DNA of 13,900 nucleotides. It comes from SZUA-287 sp036397975. Its GTDB lineage: Bacteria; Bacteroidota; Ignavibacteria; UBA10030; UBA6906. The position numbers were made by a program, and so were the translations under genes. Below are positions 8,233 through 13,900 of the stretch, piece after piece. Under the pieces are notes generated by a model. That model was not told the origin of the DNA. It saw only the letters and a list, made by a program, of their open reading frames with translations, and made no database searches. Numbering within the stretch: the stretch's first letter is position 1; each line of letters starts with the position of its first letter. Location: positions 1 through 13,900 of the forward strand of contig DASWHW010000033.1 in NCBI GenBank assembly GCA_036397975.1, given 5' to 3'.

Positions 8233-9704
8233 AAAATAATCTATTGCTCATTCTTGCCGGTATTATCTTCGTCTCTCGGTTCGTTCAGGGTGCCGATCAA
8301 TGTTTGGTGTGTCACGAACTGCTCGAGGATAATGCGTCCAGAATGTTCCAGCACGACGTCCATCGACAAAAGGGAATTACCTGCGCCGGGTGCCATGGCG
8401 GCAACGCAGCCTCGGATGATATGGAAAAGGGGATGGACGCAAAGGCGGGGTTCATTGGTGTTCCAAAGGGTGATGACATCACCAAAACGTGCGCAACGTG
8501 TCATGCCGATCAAGGCAAGATGAAGCAGTTCGGATCTGCACTTCCTACAGATCAGGTCAACGATCTGGAGAGGAGCGTTCACGGGAAACAGGGGACAACG
8601 GCAAGTCAGCGAATTGCACAATGTACATCATGCCATGGTGCCCACGGGATCGTCTCTAAAACAAATCCAAAATCATCCGTCTATCCGTTGAACCTTACAA
8701 AAACCTGCGCTCAGTGCCACAGCAACGCGTCATACATGCGATCGTACAACCCATCGCTTCCGGTTGATCAACTGGATAAATACCGGACGAGTGTTCATGG
8801 GATTCGGAACAGCAAAGGTGACCCTAAGGCTGCCGAATGCGCGAGCTGCCATGGCAGCCACAATATTCTGCCGGCAAAGGATGTTCGGTCGAAGGTGTAC
8901 CCAACAAATGTTCCTGCGACCTGTGGAACATGTCACAGTGATCCTGAGTACATGAAGCAGTATGATATCCCAACGGATCAATTGGAAAGTTTCAGTGGGA
9001 GCGTTCATGGAGTTGCCCTGCTTCAGAAAAAGGATGTCGGGGCGCCGGCATGCAACAATTGTCACGGCAACCATGGTGCATCACCTCCCGGCGTCGAGTC
9101 GATCTCCAAGGTGTGTGGCACTTGCCATGCCCTTAATGCGGAGTTGTTCTCCACCAGCCCGCACAAAAAGGCTTTCGACGAGTTGATGCTTCCCGAATGC
9201 GAGATGTGCCATGGCAACCATGAGATCATTGCCGCGACGGATAAATTACTCGGCACGACACCGGAGGCAATCTGCAGCCGCTGTCATTCGGAGAGTGATA
9301 AGCCTAAGGGCTTCCGGGTCGCCGGTATCATGCGCGGATTGATTGACAGCCTAGAAACATCCGAAGATCAGGTCACCAAGCTGGTGGAGGATGCCGAGCA
9401 AAAAGGGATGGAAGTGGGAGAAGCAAAGTTCAAACTTCGGGATGTTCGGCAGGCACGGTTGGAGGCACGCACCAAAGTTCATTCGTTCAGCGAACCTGTG
9501 TTTAGAGAAGTGATCCATCGAGGAGATTCCGTTGCAGCCATGGTGGGCGATGAAGCGCAACATGCTATCGATGAATATTATTTTCGCCGAATGGGACTTG
9601 GCGTGTCAACGCTTATAATTAGCGCGTTGGCGCTCTCGCTATTCTTATTTATTCGTCGAACGGAAAAAAAACAAGCAACACACAAATCAACAACAAACAA
9701 ATAA
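8229..9704 (+). CDS. 11-haem cytochrome c with helical stalk and C-terminal membrane anchor
   Basis: I chose ATG 8229 (491 residues) because it overlaps the cytochrome b stop as ATGA and gives a clean signal peptide (about 1-21). ATG 8220 would add three residues. Eleven CxxCH motifs start at residues 25, 52, 88, 132, 160, 204, 232, 275, 296, 324 and 349. The middle part repeats a two-haem unit about every 72 residues, with recurring Pro-x-Asp-Gln, Ser-Val-His-Gly and Cys-His-Gly-x-His elements. After the haems, residues 360-450 are charged and look helical, and a transmembrane helix at about 458-477 is followed by a basic tail, so the haem domain hangs in the periplasm from a C-terminal anchor. 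Its position straight after Rieske and cytochrome b, with no cytochrome c1 or f gene in view, suggests it accepts electrons from the Rieske protein. That role is inferred; the haem count and anchor are read directly. Confidence 0.92.
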   Translation: MKNNLLLILAGIIFVSRFVQGADQCLVCHELLEDNASRMFQHDVHRQKGITCAGCHGGNAASDDMEKGMDAKAGFIGVPKGDDITKTCATCHADQGKMKQFGSALPTDQVNDLERSVHGKQGTTASQRIAQCTSCHGAHGIVSKTNPKSSVYPLNLTKTCAQCHSNASYMRSYNPSLPVDQLDKYRTSVHGIRNSKGDPKAAECASCHGSHNILPAKDVRSKVYPTNVPATCGTCHSDPEYMKQYDIPTDQLESFSGSVHGVALLQKKDVGAPACNNCHGNHGASPPGVESISKVCGTCHALNAELFSTSPHKKAFDELMLPECEMCHGNHEIIAATDKLLGTTPEAICSRCHSESDKPKGFRVAGIMRGLIDSLETSEDQVTKLVEDAEQKGMEVGEAKFKLRDVRQARLEARTKVHSFSEPVFREVIHRGDSVAAMVGDEAQHAIDEYYFRRMGLGVSTLIISALALSLFLFIRRTEKKQATHKSTTNK

Positions 9705-9706
9705 CG

Positions 9707-9713
9707 AAGGAGG
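9707..9713 (+). promoter_or_regulatory. Strong ribosome binding site of the tetrahaem gene
   Basis: AAGGAGG sits six bases before ATG 9720. It is the best Shine-Dalgarno match in the operon and fixes the start. It suggests that the small cytochrome is made in excess over the membrane subunits. Confidence 0.75.
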
Positions 9714-9719
9714 AGAACG

Positions 9720-10253
9720 ATGCGTACAATAATTTCCGTTTTTTTGAGTATGCTTTTCCTGACTTCCCTGGCGGTTTCTCAGAATAAGTACACCGGGGTA
9801 AAATTCTGTGCAGCCTGCCATAAAGCGGGGAAAGGCGGTACTTCCTATGCCGTGTGGGAAAAGACTGCACACGCCAAAGCATTCGAGACACTGAAGAGCG
9901 CGAAGGCCAAGCAGGTCGCGAAGGAGAGAGGACTGAAAACTGCGCCGCATGAGAGTGTGGAGTGTCTGAAATGCCACGTGGCAGATGGTGGAACGGGAAA
10001 AAATATTGATAAGACGTACAAGATGGAGGAGGGTGTTTCCTGCGAGGTTTGTCATGGCGCAGCGTCCGGTTATAAGGTCCTTCATAGCAAACCGAATAGT
10101 CTCGAGAAGGCAAAGGCTGCCGGACTTATAGAGGGTGATATGACGGGAAAGAGCTGCGAAAAATGCCATAACGAAGAAAGCCCCTCATTCAAAGGCTTCA
10201 AATATGAGGAAATGTGGGCAAAGATCGAACACACTAGTAAGGAAAAGAAATAG
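9720..10253 (+). CDS. Small periplasmic tetrahaem cytochrome, c554-like
   Basis: The 177-residue secreted protein has a signal peptide (about 1-20, cut before Gln21) and no other membrane segment. Four CxxCH motifs start at residues 30, 82, 108 and 146. The pattern matches the cytochrome c554 family: an early Tyr-x-Gly followed by Cys-x-x-Cys-His, a Trp with Thr-Ala-His (46-51), Gly-Val-x-Cys-Glu-x-Cys-His-Gly (105-112) and a final Cys-x-x-Cys-His before Ser-Pro-x-Phe. In nitrifiers, c554 accepts electrons from hydroxylamine oxidoreductase, but no such enzyme is present here, and many c554-like proteins are general electron carriers. It is the last gene before the operon terminator and has the strongest ribosome site, which fits an abundant soluble shuttle between the membrane complexes and a distant acceptor. 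The family is assigned by eye. Confidence 0.9.
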   Translation: MRTIISVFLSMLFLTSLAVSQNKYTGVKFCAACHKAGKGGTSYAVWEKTAHAKAFETLKSAKAKQVAKERGLKTAPHESVECLKCHVADGGTGKNIDKTYKMEEGVSCEVCHGAASGYKVLHSKPNSLEKAKAAGLIEGDMTGKSCEKCHNEESPSFKGFKYEEMWAKIEHTSKEKK

Positions 10254-10335
10254 TCGAGCCTGAGCGAGACCAAGGTGGATCGTGATGATTACACCGTCGC
10301 GGATCTCGGCCTGTCGAAAACAATCCTCCTTAATC

Positions 10336-10366
10336 AACCCCGGACCTCCTAAATCCGGGGTTTTTC
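10336..10366 (+). terminator. Intrinsic terminator of the electron-transfer operon
   Basis: A seven-base-pair stem, CCCCGGA (10338-10344) with TCCGGGG (10354-10360), is extended by AA/TT pairs. It encloses a nine-base loop and runs straight into five T residues. It lies 83 bases after the stop of the tetrahaem gene and marks the end of the eight-gene unit. Confidence 0.93.
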
Positions 10367-10390
10367 TTTCCCTTTTTTGTCACCGGCTTC

Positions 10391-10419
10391 TTGAGCCAAA
10401 AAAGAATAAGATGTATACT
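10391..10419 (+). promoter_or_regulatory. Sigma70-like promoter for the beta-barrel gene
   Basis: TTGAGC (10391-10396) and TATACT (10414-10419) are separated by 17 bases. They match the -35 and -10 consensus at four and five of six positions. The site lies between the operon terminator and ATG 10487, so the following gene is probably transcribed on its own. If the host uses a Bacteroidota-type sigma factor, whose consensus differs, this call weakens. Confidence 0.5.
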
Positions 10420-10486
10420 CTAGTGGGAACCTTGGGCATTGCGCCGGTTGTTTACCCTATACCTCACACCATCTCCAGAGACCGTT

Positions 10487-11305
10487 ATGAAGTACTTGTT
10501 CTTTCTCCTCGCTGTTGTTGTTCTCCCAGTCCAGTGCCTCCTTGCCCAATGGCCTGTTCTTCAGACAAATACTCCCGAAACATCTGGGAGAGGGCAGCTA
10601 CAGGCTGCCCTGGGAGTTGAATACCTTTCCAAGCATCAGGTACCCTCGGCAGCAATTCCCCGAGCATTGCTTCGCACGTTTGTTGCATCCGCCCACATTG
10701 GCGTCTCACGCAATGTGAATCTCGATCTCGACTGGAAGGGAGGCCTGCTTGCAACTCTCCAGAACGGTGAACGAGGATTTGACTGGGGAGATCTTTCCGT
10801 TGCAACACGCATTTCCATTCTCTCCGAACGATCATGGCTACCTGCGATGGGAATTCGCACCGCAGTAAAGCTCCCCAACACGTCGTATGCTCCATACGGA
10901 CTGGGGAACGATGAGACGGATTATCAGTTGCACATTCTATTCGGAAAGCACGTAGGACCTGTTCACACGTGGTGGAATGTCGGTCTCGGCATTATCGGCG
11001 ATCCGGTGAACGCCGGCAGACAGAACGATGTCTACCAACTCCGCCTCGCCGCGTTGGTTCCGATCGGCGCATCAACGCAGGTGTTCAGCGAGATCCTCGG
11101 CATGACGGGATACATCCGTGATGATGACAAGCTCGTCCAACGCTTCGGCATGTTCCAGAAGTTTGGAGAACTCTCTCTCGGATTCTATTCTTCCTTCCGG
11201 ATTGTAGGCAATGAAAGAGATTTCGCCTCTGCGTTCGACCTCAGTGAGAACTGGAGTATTGGCATCAGCTTCCGGAGTGCTTTCACGGTCGATATTTTCG
11301 ACTGA
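10487..11305 (+). CDS. Outer-membrane beta-barrel-like protein, function unknown
   Basis: From ATG 10487 the product is 272 residues. It has a clear signal peptide (about 1-20, ending Leu-Leu-Ala and cut before Gln21). A longer reading from TTG 10439 would bury that signal behind 16 extra residues and is not favoured. The mature part has no long hydrophobic helix. It is rich in alternating polar and hydrophobic stretches with aromatic residues and short Gly/Asn/Asp turns, for example around 95-135 and 150-200, as in small outer-membrane barrels of the porin or MetA-pathway transporter type. It is too short for an MtrB-type barrel and carries no haem motif. Its separate promoter and position downstream of the terminator give no firm link to the cytochromes. 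The barrel fold is inferred from composition; the substrate is unknown. Confidence 0.75.
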   Translation: MKYLFFLLAVVVLPVQCLLAQWPVLQTNTPETSGRGQLQAALGVEYLSKHQVPSAAIPRALLRTFVASAHIGVSRNVNLDLDWKGGLLATLQNGERGFDWGDLSVATRISILSERSWLPAMGIRTAVKLPNTSYAPYGLGNDETDYQLHILFGKHVGPVHTWWNVGLGIIGDPVNAGRQNDVYQLRLAALVPIGASTQVFSEILGMTGYIRDDDKLVQRFGMFQKFGELSLGFYSSFRIVGNERDFASAFDLSENWSIGISFRSAFTVDIFD

Positions 11306-11476
11306 CGATCCCCGACAAGCAAAAAAAACATTATCACTTCTGAAAGAGGGTTCCCATCTGTTGGAACACTCCAGAACTATCCACCGCCCCATACAGCCTG
11401 GTTTCATCTGATTCAACTGAAAACGCCTTCCTGCTACTGGCATGCTTTTTTGATCGTCTGACAGTATTCTCATCAT
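11306..11476. other. Intergenic region before tryptophanase, no clear element
   Basis: I saw no intrinsic terminator for the beta-barrel gene and no good promoter here. A weak five-pair hairpin (GTTCC 11350-11354 with GGAAC 11363-11367) has no T-run after it. No short ORF with a ribosome site and a Trp codon is seen, so a TnaC-like leader peptide is not supported. Confidence 0.5.
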
Positions 11477-11482
11477 AGGAGG
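11477..11482 (+). promoter_or_regulatory. tnaA: Ribosome binding site deciding a GTG start
   Basis: AGGAGG lies seven bases before GTG 11490. This strong site supports the GTG as the true start of the tryptophanase gene, even though ATG codons occur further in. Confidence 0.8.
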
Positions 11483-11489
11483 TATAGCC

Positions 11490-12869
11490 GTGCACCAGCA
11501 GATCATCATCGAGCCGTTCAAGATCAGGACCGTCGAGCCCATTACCATGTCGAGCGAAAAGCAAAGACGGGAATGGCTGCGTGAAGCACACTACAACCCC
11601 TTCCTTCTTACCTCCGACCAGGTGATTATCGACCTGCTCACGGATAGCGGCACCTCCGCAATGAGCACAGCGCAATGGTCCGCCATGATGTTGGGCGATG
11701 AATCGTACGCGGGGGCGCGCAGTTGGAAGAAACTTGAGCATGTCATTCACGACCTCACGGGATATCCTCACATCCTCCCGACACATCAAGGACGCGCTGC
11801 GGAACGGATTCTCTACAGCCTGCTTGGTGGCAAAGGAAAAATATTTATCAGCAACACGCACTTCGACACCACGCGTGCCAACATAGAGTTCTCCGGTGCA
11901 AAGGCGATCGACTGTCCGATTGAGCAGGCGCTGCATCCATCGGTACGACATCCGTTCAAAGGGAACATGGATGTCGGCAGGCTCGAAAAACTGATTCGAG
12001 AACATGGACCAAAGAACATCGGCGCGGTGATCATGACCGTCACTAACAACACCGGGGGTGGACAGCCGGTAAGCATGGAAAACGTGAAAGCCGTTTCGGC
12101 TCTCTGCAAAGAAAACAAGATTTTGTTTATCATCGATGCCTGTCGCATCGCGGAGAACGCATACTTTGTCAATCACCGAGAGCCAGGGTTCGAGAACAAA
12201 TCGTACAAGCAGATCGCACAGGAGATGTTCTCTCTGGCCGATGGCTGCGTGATGAGTGCAAAGAAAGATGGCCTTGTCAACATCGGAGGATTCCTGGCCT
12301 TGCGAGACAATGAGCTATCGGATGCATGTACAAACCTCCTGATCATTACCGAAGGTTTTACCACTTACGGCGGACTCGCGGGACGCGATATGGAAGCGAT
12401 GGCGGTTGGACTGGAAGAGGTGTTCGATCGGGATTATCTTCGCTATAGAATCCGCAGCACCGAATACCTCGGCGAAAAAATTCAGGAGTACGGCATCCCC
12501 ATCATGCTTCCGGTCGGGGGACATGCAGTCTACGTCGATGCAAAAGGACTCTATGGACATATTCCTGTCGACCAGTATCCGGGACAGACTCTCGTCTGCG
12601 CTCTGTACTTGACAGGTGGTATCCGTTGCGTGGAGATCGGTTCCGTGATGTTCGGGACGTATACCGAGAAGGGAAAGCTCATTCCTGCCCCGATGGAACT
12701 TGTGCGGCTTGCCATTCCCCGTCGCGTCTACACTCAAAGTCATGTGGATTATGTTGTGGAAGTGTTCCAGGAGATCGCCGCTCACGCGCGGGAAACAAAA
12801 GGAATGCGGATTACCCACGAACCAAAGTTCTTGAGACATTTTACGGCGCATTTCGAGCCCGTGGCATGA
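11490..12869 (+). CDS. tnaA: Tryptophanase (tryptophan indole-lyase)
   Basis: The 459-residue PLP enzyme splits L-tryptophan into indole, pyruvate and ammonia in the cytoplasm. It aligns over its whole length with the tryptophanase/tyrosine phenol-lyase family: Leu-Leu-Thr-Asp-Ser-Gly-Thr (49-55), Pro-Thr-His-Gln-Gly-Arg (97-102), Asp216 and Arg219 near the cofactor, and the Ser-Ala-Lys-Lys-Asp box (256-260) with Lys259 as the PLP Schiff-base lysine. Much of the chain looks more like tyrosine phenol-lyase, but two specificity positions read as tryptophanase. Asp126 stands where phenol-lyase has Thr, and Ile383, in Val-Glu-Ile-Gly, stands where phenol-lyase has its phenol-binding Arg. Start is GTG with a strong ribosome site. 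The stop overlaps the next ATG, so a membrane protein is co-translated. The enzyme family is certain; substrate preference rests on those two residues. Confidence 0.93.
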   Translation: MHQQIIIEPFKIRTVEPITMSSEKQRREWLREAHYNPFLLTSDQVIIDLLTDSGTSAMSTAQWSAMMLGDESYAGARSWKKLEHVIHDLTGYPHILPTHQGRAAERILYSLLGGKGKIFISNTHFDTTRANIEFSGAKAIDCPIEQALHPSVRHPFKGNMDVGRLEKLIREHGPKNIGAVIMTVTNNTGGGQPVSMENVKAVSALCKENKILFIIDACRIAENAYFVNHREPGFENKSYKQIAQEMFSLADGCVMSAKKDGLVNIGGFLALRDNELSDACTNLLIITEGFTTYGGLAGRDMEAMAVGLEEVFDRDYLRYRIRSTEYLGEKIQEYGIPIMLPVGGHAVYVDAKGLYGHIPVDQYPGQTLVCALYLTGGIRCVEIGSVMFGTYTEKGKLIPAPMELVRLAIPRRVYTQSHVDYVVEVFQEIAAHARETKGMRITHEPKFLRHFTAHFEPVA

Positions 12870-13267
12870 CGACTGTGTTGTTCAAATCAATTGCGGTGTG
12901 GATGGTGACGGTTGTTGTGGCAATTGCAAACGCGGGATTACGTGAAAAAGTAGTTACACCGTTTATTGGTTCTACCGCCGCCCTCCCGCTGAGCGGAGTA
13001 AGCCTTTCTCTTTTCATATTCCTTCTATCGCTTATCTTCGTCCCCTGGTTCGGCAAGCTGGAAGCGGGCGGGTATTTCAAGATCGGTCTCCTGTGGGTTG
13101 TGCTGACTCTCTGCTTTGAGTTTGTCCTCGGACATTTTGTTCTAGGAAAAACATGGTCCGAGGTCATGCAGGTTTTTAATGTCACGAGAGGAGATATGTT
13201 TTCACTCGTGCTTCTTTCATCGTTGCTCTCTCCTTGGCTTGCGGCAAGACTGCGTGGGTTGGTGTAG
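12866..13267 (+). CDS. Four-helix membrane protein of unknown function
   Basis: The 133-residue hydrophobic protein starts at ATG 12866, whose first bases overlap the tryptophanase stop as ATGA. A longer upstream reading of the frame (from 12626) would lie wholly within tryptophanase coding sequence and is rejected. Four transmembrane helices are likely at about 6-22, 40-60, 72-92 and 110-127. Visible features are Asn-Ala-Gly-Leu-Arg-Glu-Lys-Val (22-29) after helix 1 and Phe-Glu-Phe-Val-Leu-Gly-His-Phe (84-91) in helix 3, which places a Glu and a His in the membrane. I do not recognise the family. It is far too small for TnaB, the tryptophan permease that follows tnaA in E. coli. Coupled translation hints at a role linked to tryptophan or indole, but that is a guess. 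Confidence 0.8.
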   Translation: MTTVLFKSIAVWMVTVVVAIANAGLREKVVTPFIGSTAALPLSGVSLSLFIFLLSLIFVPWFGKLEAGGYFKIGLLWVVLTLCFEFVLGHFVLGKTWSEVMQVFNVTRGDMFSLVLLSSLLSPWLAARLRGLV

Positions 13268-13339
13268 CATCCCATGCACGGCGAATGAAGGAGTTTCATC
13301 ATCAAAGTGTGATTACGTCCTTTCAGGGCTCAGAAATCT

Positions 13340-13690
13340 GGACCTAGTTTTCGTGTCTGAGGGCTTCGCCCTCATCTTCGTTATGTGACCCCTTCGAGGT
13401 CAAGCTAGGGACCCGCCCATCTCTGCCACTTCCAATGTGGTCGGGAAAGCGCTTGACCTACTCCTGGAATCTCACCGTTCTGGAAATTACAGGTCGCCCC
13501 ACTGGGGCTTGAATGGTTTGGCTGGCCTTTCGTTTTCTACAACCAGGGCCGCTCCTACGGAGCGACTGCGTGATTACTTTTTCATGAGCAGATGCCAGTT
13601 GATGTAGTCCCGGAGGACGACCTATTTGTCGCAATGAACAAAAATCTTTTTTGGGGAAGCTCCGTCAGGAGCGGCCTTCTTTTTTCACCC
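13340..13690. repeat. Array of short hairpin modules, likely dispersed repeat
   Basis: Seven small inverted repeats lie within about 315 bases: 13358-13374 (TGAGGGC/GCCCTCA), 13386-13402 (TGACC/GGTCA), 13426-13440 (CCAC/GTGG, with CCCG/CGGG outside), 13496-13508 (GCCCC/GGGGC), 13550-13564 (CGCTCC/GGAGCG), 13607-13618 (GTCC/GGAC) and 13659-13672 (GCTCC/GGAGC). Several share a tag just after the hairpin. On the + strand, 13607 and 13659 are followed by GACCTATTTGT and GGCCTTCTTT. On the - strand, 13508 and 13564 are followed by GACCTGTAATT and GCCCTGGTTGT. The array thus contains modules in both orientations. The last module has a T-run after it and could also terminate transcription. I recall similar hairpin-plus-GACCT units as dispersed repeats in Bacteroidota-like genomes, but cannot check this. 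Confidence 0.55.
13659..13685 (+). terminator. Possible intrinsic terminator at the last hairpin module
   Basis: The GCTCC/GGAGC stem (13659-13672) is followed by GGCCTTC and a run of T (13680-13685). The stem is only five pairs and the T-run starts several bases late, so it may be just a repeat module. It is the best terminator candidate after the tryptophanase pair. Confidence 0.35.
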
Positions 13691-13878
13691 CTGCAATTCG
13701 TTTCCCATTCGTTGGAATATCCCTAACTCTAAATCAGACAGAATCCTCTAGATTCTGGTCAATTCCTTGTCTTTTCCATGGTATTCGCTGTGGCATGATA
13801 TTTCGTTGGAAAGATGGTGCTGTGTCCCGGCAGATCTCTCAGGGACAGATTTTGATTCGCATCTCTCGAAGGACAACA

Positions 13879-13900
13879 ATGAAACGGAACATGGTTATGA
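13879..13900 (+). CDS. Possible start of a downstream gene, cut by the window end
   Basis: ATG 13879 is preceded by GAAGGA (13868-13873) at a normal distance and begins Met-Lys-Arg-Asn-Met-Val-Met, like the basic start of an exported or small protein. Only seven codons are visible, so the product cannot be named. Confidence 0.35.

Larger units (their letters stand above)
13268..13878. other. Long non-coding stretch dominated by hairpin repeats
   Basis: About 610 bases lack a credible gene on either strand; the short ORFs have no ribosome site or protein-like composition. From about 13340 to 13690 it holds an array of short hairpins (separate entry). Beyond 13690 it is AT-richer. TGTCCC (13823-13828) and GGGACA (13842-13847) could form a six-pair stem about 30 bases before the possible start at 13879. 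Confidence 0.6.

Noticed and set aside
66..10253. A nitrite, hydroxylamine or tetrathionate reductase among the multihaem proteins
   Set aside because: No CxxCK site and no other catalytic haem signature was seen. Haem sites are uniform CxxCH apart from one CX3CH, which fits electron wires.
10345..10353. CCTCCTAAA loop of the terminator resembling the 3' end of 16S rRNA
   Set aside because: A short match in a hairpin loop is expected by chance, and I see no reason for it to act on ribosomes.
10439..10486. Upstream TTG start for the beta-barrel protein
   Set aside because: It would put 16 residues before a perfect signal peptide. ATG 10487 begins directly with the basic and hydrophobic signal sequence.
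10487..10560. Lipoprotein signal in the beta-barrel protein
   Set aside because: The cysteine at residue 17 is preceded by Pro-Val-Gln, which does not fit a lipobox. Cleavage at Leu-Leu-Ala before Gln21 is more likely.
10282..10620. A 112-codon + strand frame across the terminator and promoter
   Set aside because: It runs through the strong terminator hairpin and into the signal-peptide region of the next gene in another frame, with no coding signs.
11306..11489. TnaC-type leader peptide before tryptophanase
   Set aside because: No short frame with a ribosome site and a Trp codon is present in the interval.
11334..12176. A 280-codon open frame on the - strand across tryptophanase
   Set aside because: It lies antisense to a certain, full-length tryptophanase gene, its composition is not protein-like, and it has no recognisable motif.
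12626..13267. Longer reading of the four-helix membrane protein
   Set aside because: The extra N-terminal part lies wholly inside tryptophanase coding sequence in another frame. ATG 12866 gives ATGA coupling and a proper first helix.
13340..13690. CRISPR array
   Set aside because: The hairpin units are not identical direct repeats, their spacing is irregular, and no cas gene is nearby.

Overview
The window reads almost entirely on the + strand and is dominated by one electron-transfer operon (about 66-10253). It has eight tightly packed genes, with ATGA overlaps or gaps under 50 bases, and ends at a strong intrinsic terminator (10336-10366). By my count of haem motifs, five of the gene products carry 54 c-type haem sites: 13, 19, 7, 11 and 4. 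Three integral membrane proteins or domains carry the histidine pairs of di-haem cytochromes b, and one gene is a Rieske 2Fe-2S protein. The operon therefore encodes several kinds of quinone-reactive module feeding a large periplasmic haem network. These are a CbcL-like multihaem-c/b561 fusion, a split version of the same design, an ImcH-like NapC/NirT protein, and a Rieske/cytochrome b complex without a recognisable cytochrome c1 or f. No terminal reductase and no MtrB-type outer-membrane conduit is visible, so the final electron acceptor is not known from this window. Extracellular or respiratory electron transfer is the most natural inference.

After the terminator comes a small outer-membrane beta-barrel-like gene (10487-11305) with its own sigma70-like promoter. 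It is followed by a tryptophanase gene (11490-12869) that overlaps, by ATGA, a gene for an unknown four-helix membrane protein (12866-13267). The last ~630 bases are mostly non-coding. They hold an array of short hairpin modules (about 13340-13690) that looks like a dispersed-repeat cluster, and possibly the first codons of another gene at 13879.

Organism: GC content is moderate and Shine-Dalgarno sites range from weak to strong. Four of the five predicted type I signal peptides appear to be cut just before a glutamine, a habit reported for Bacteroidota. With the multihaem content, this suggests an anaerobic or facultative member of the Bacteroidota/Ignavibacteria/Chlorobi side of the tree. 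This is inference; the window contains no rRNA or phylogenetic marker.

Working model (inference): menaquinol is oxidised at the cytochrome b modules (genes 1, 3 and 6) and at the NapC-type gene 4 protein. Electrons pass to the 13-, 19- and 11-haem wires anchored on the periplasmic face, and the small soluble tetrahaem protein (gene 8) shuttles them onward. Genes 1 and 2+3 are related copies of one design, and gene 2 contains an internal tandem duplication, so the system grew by repeated duplication.
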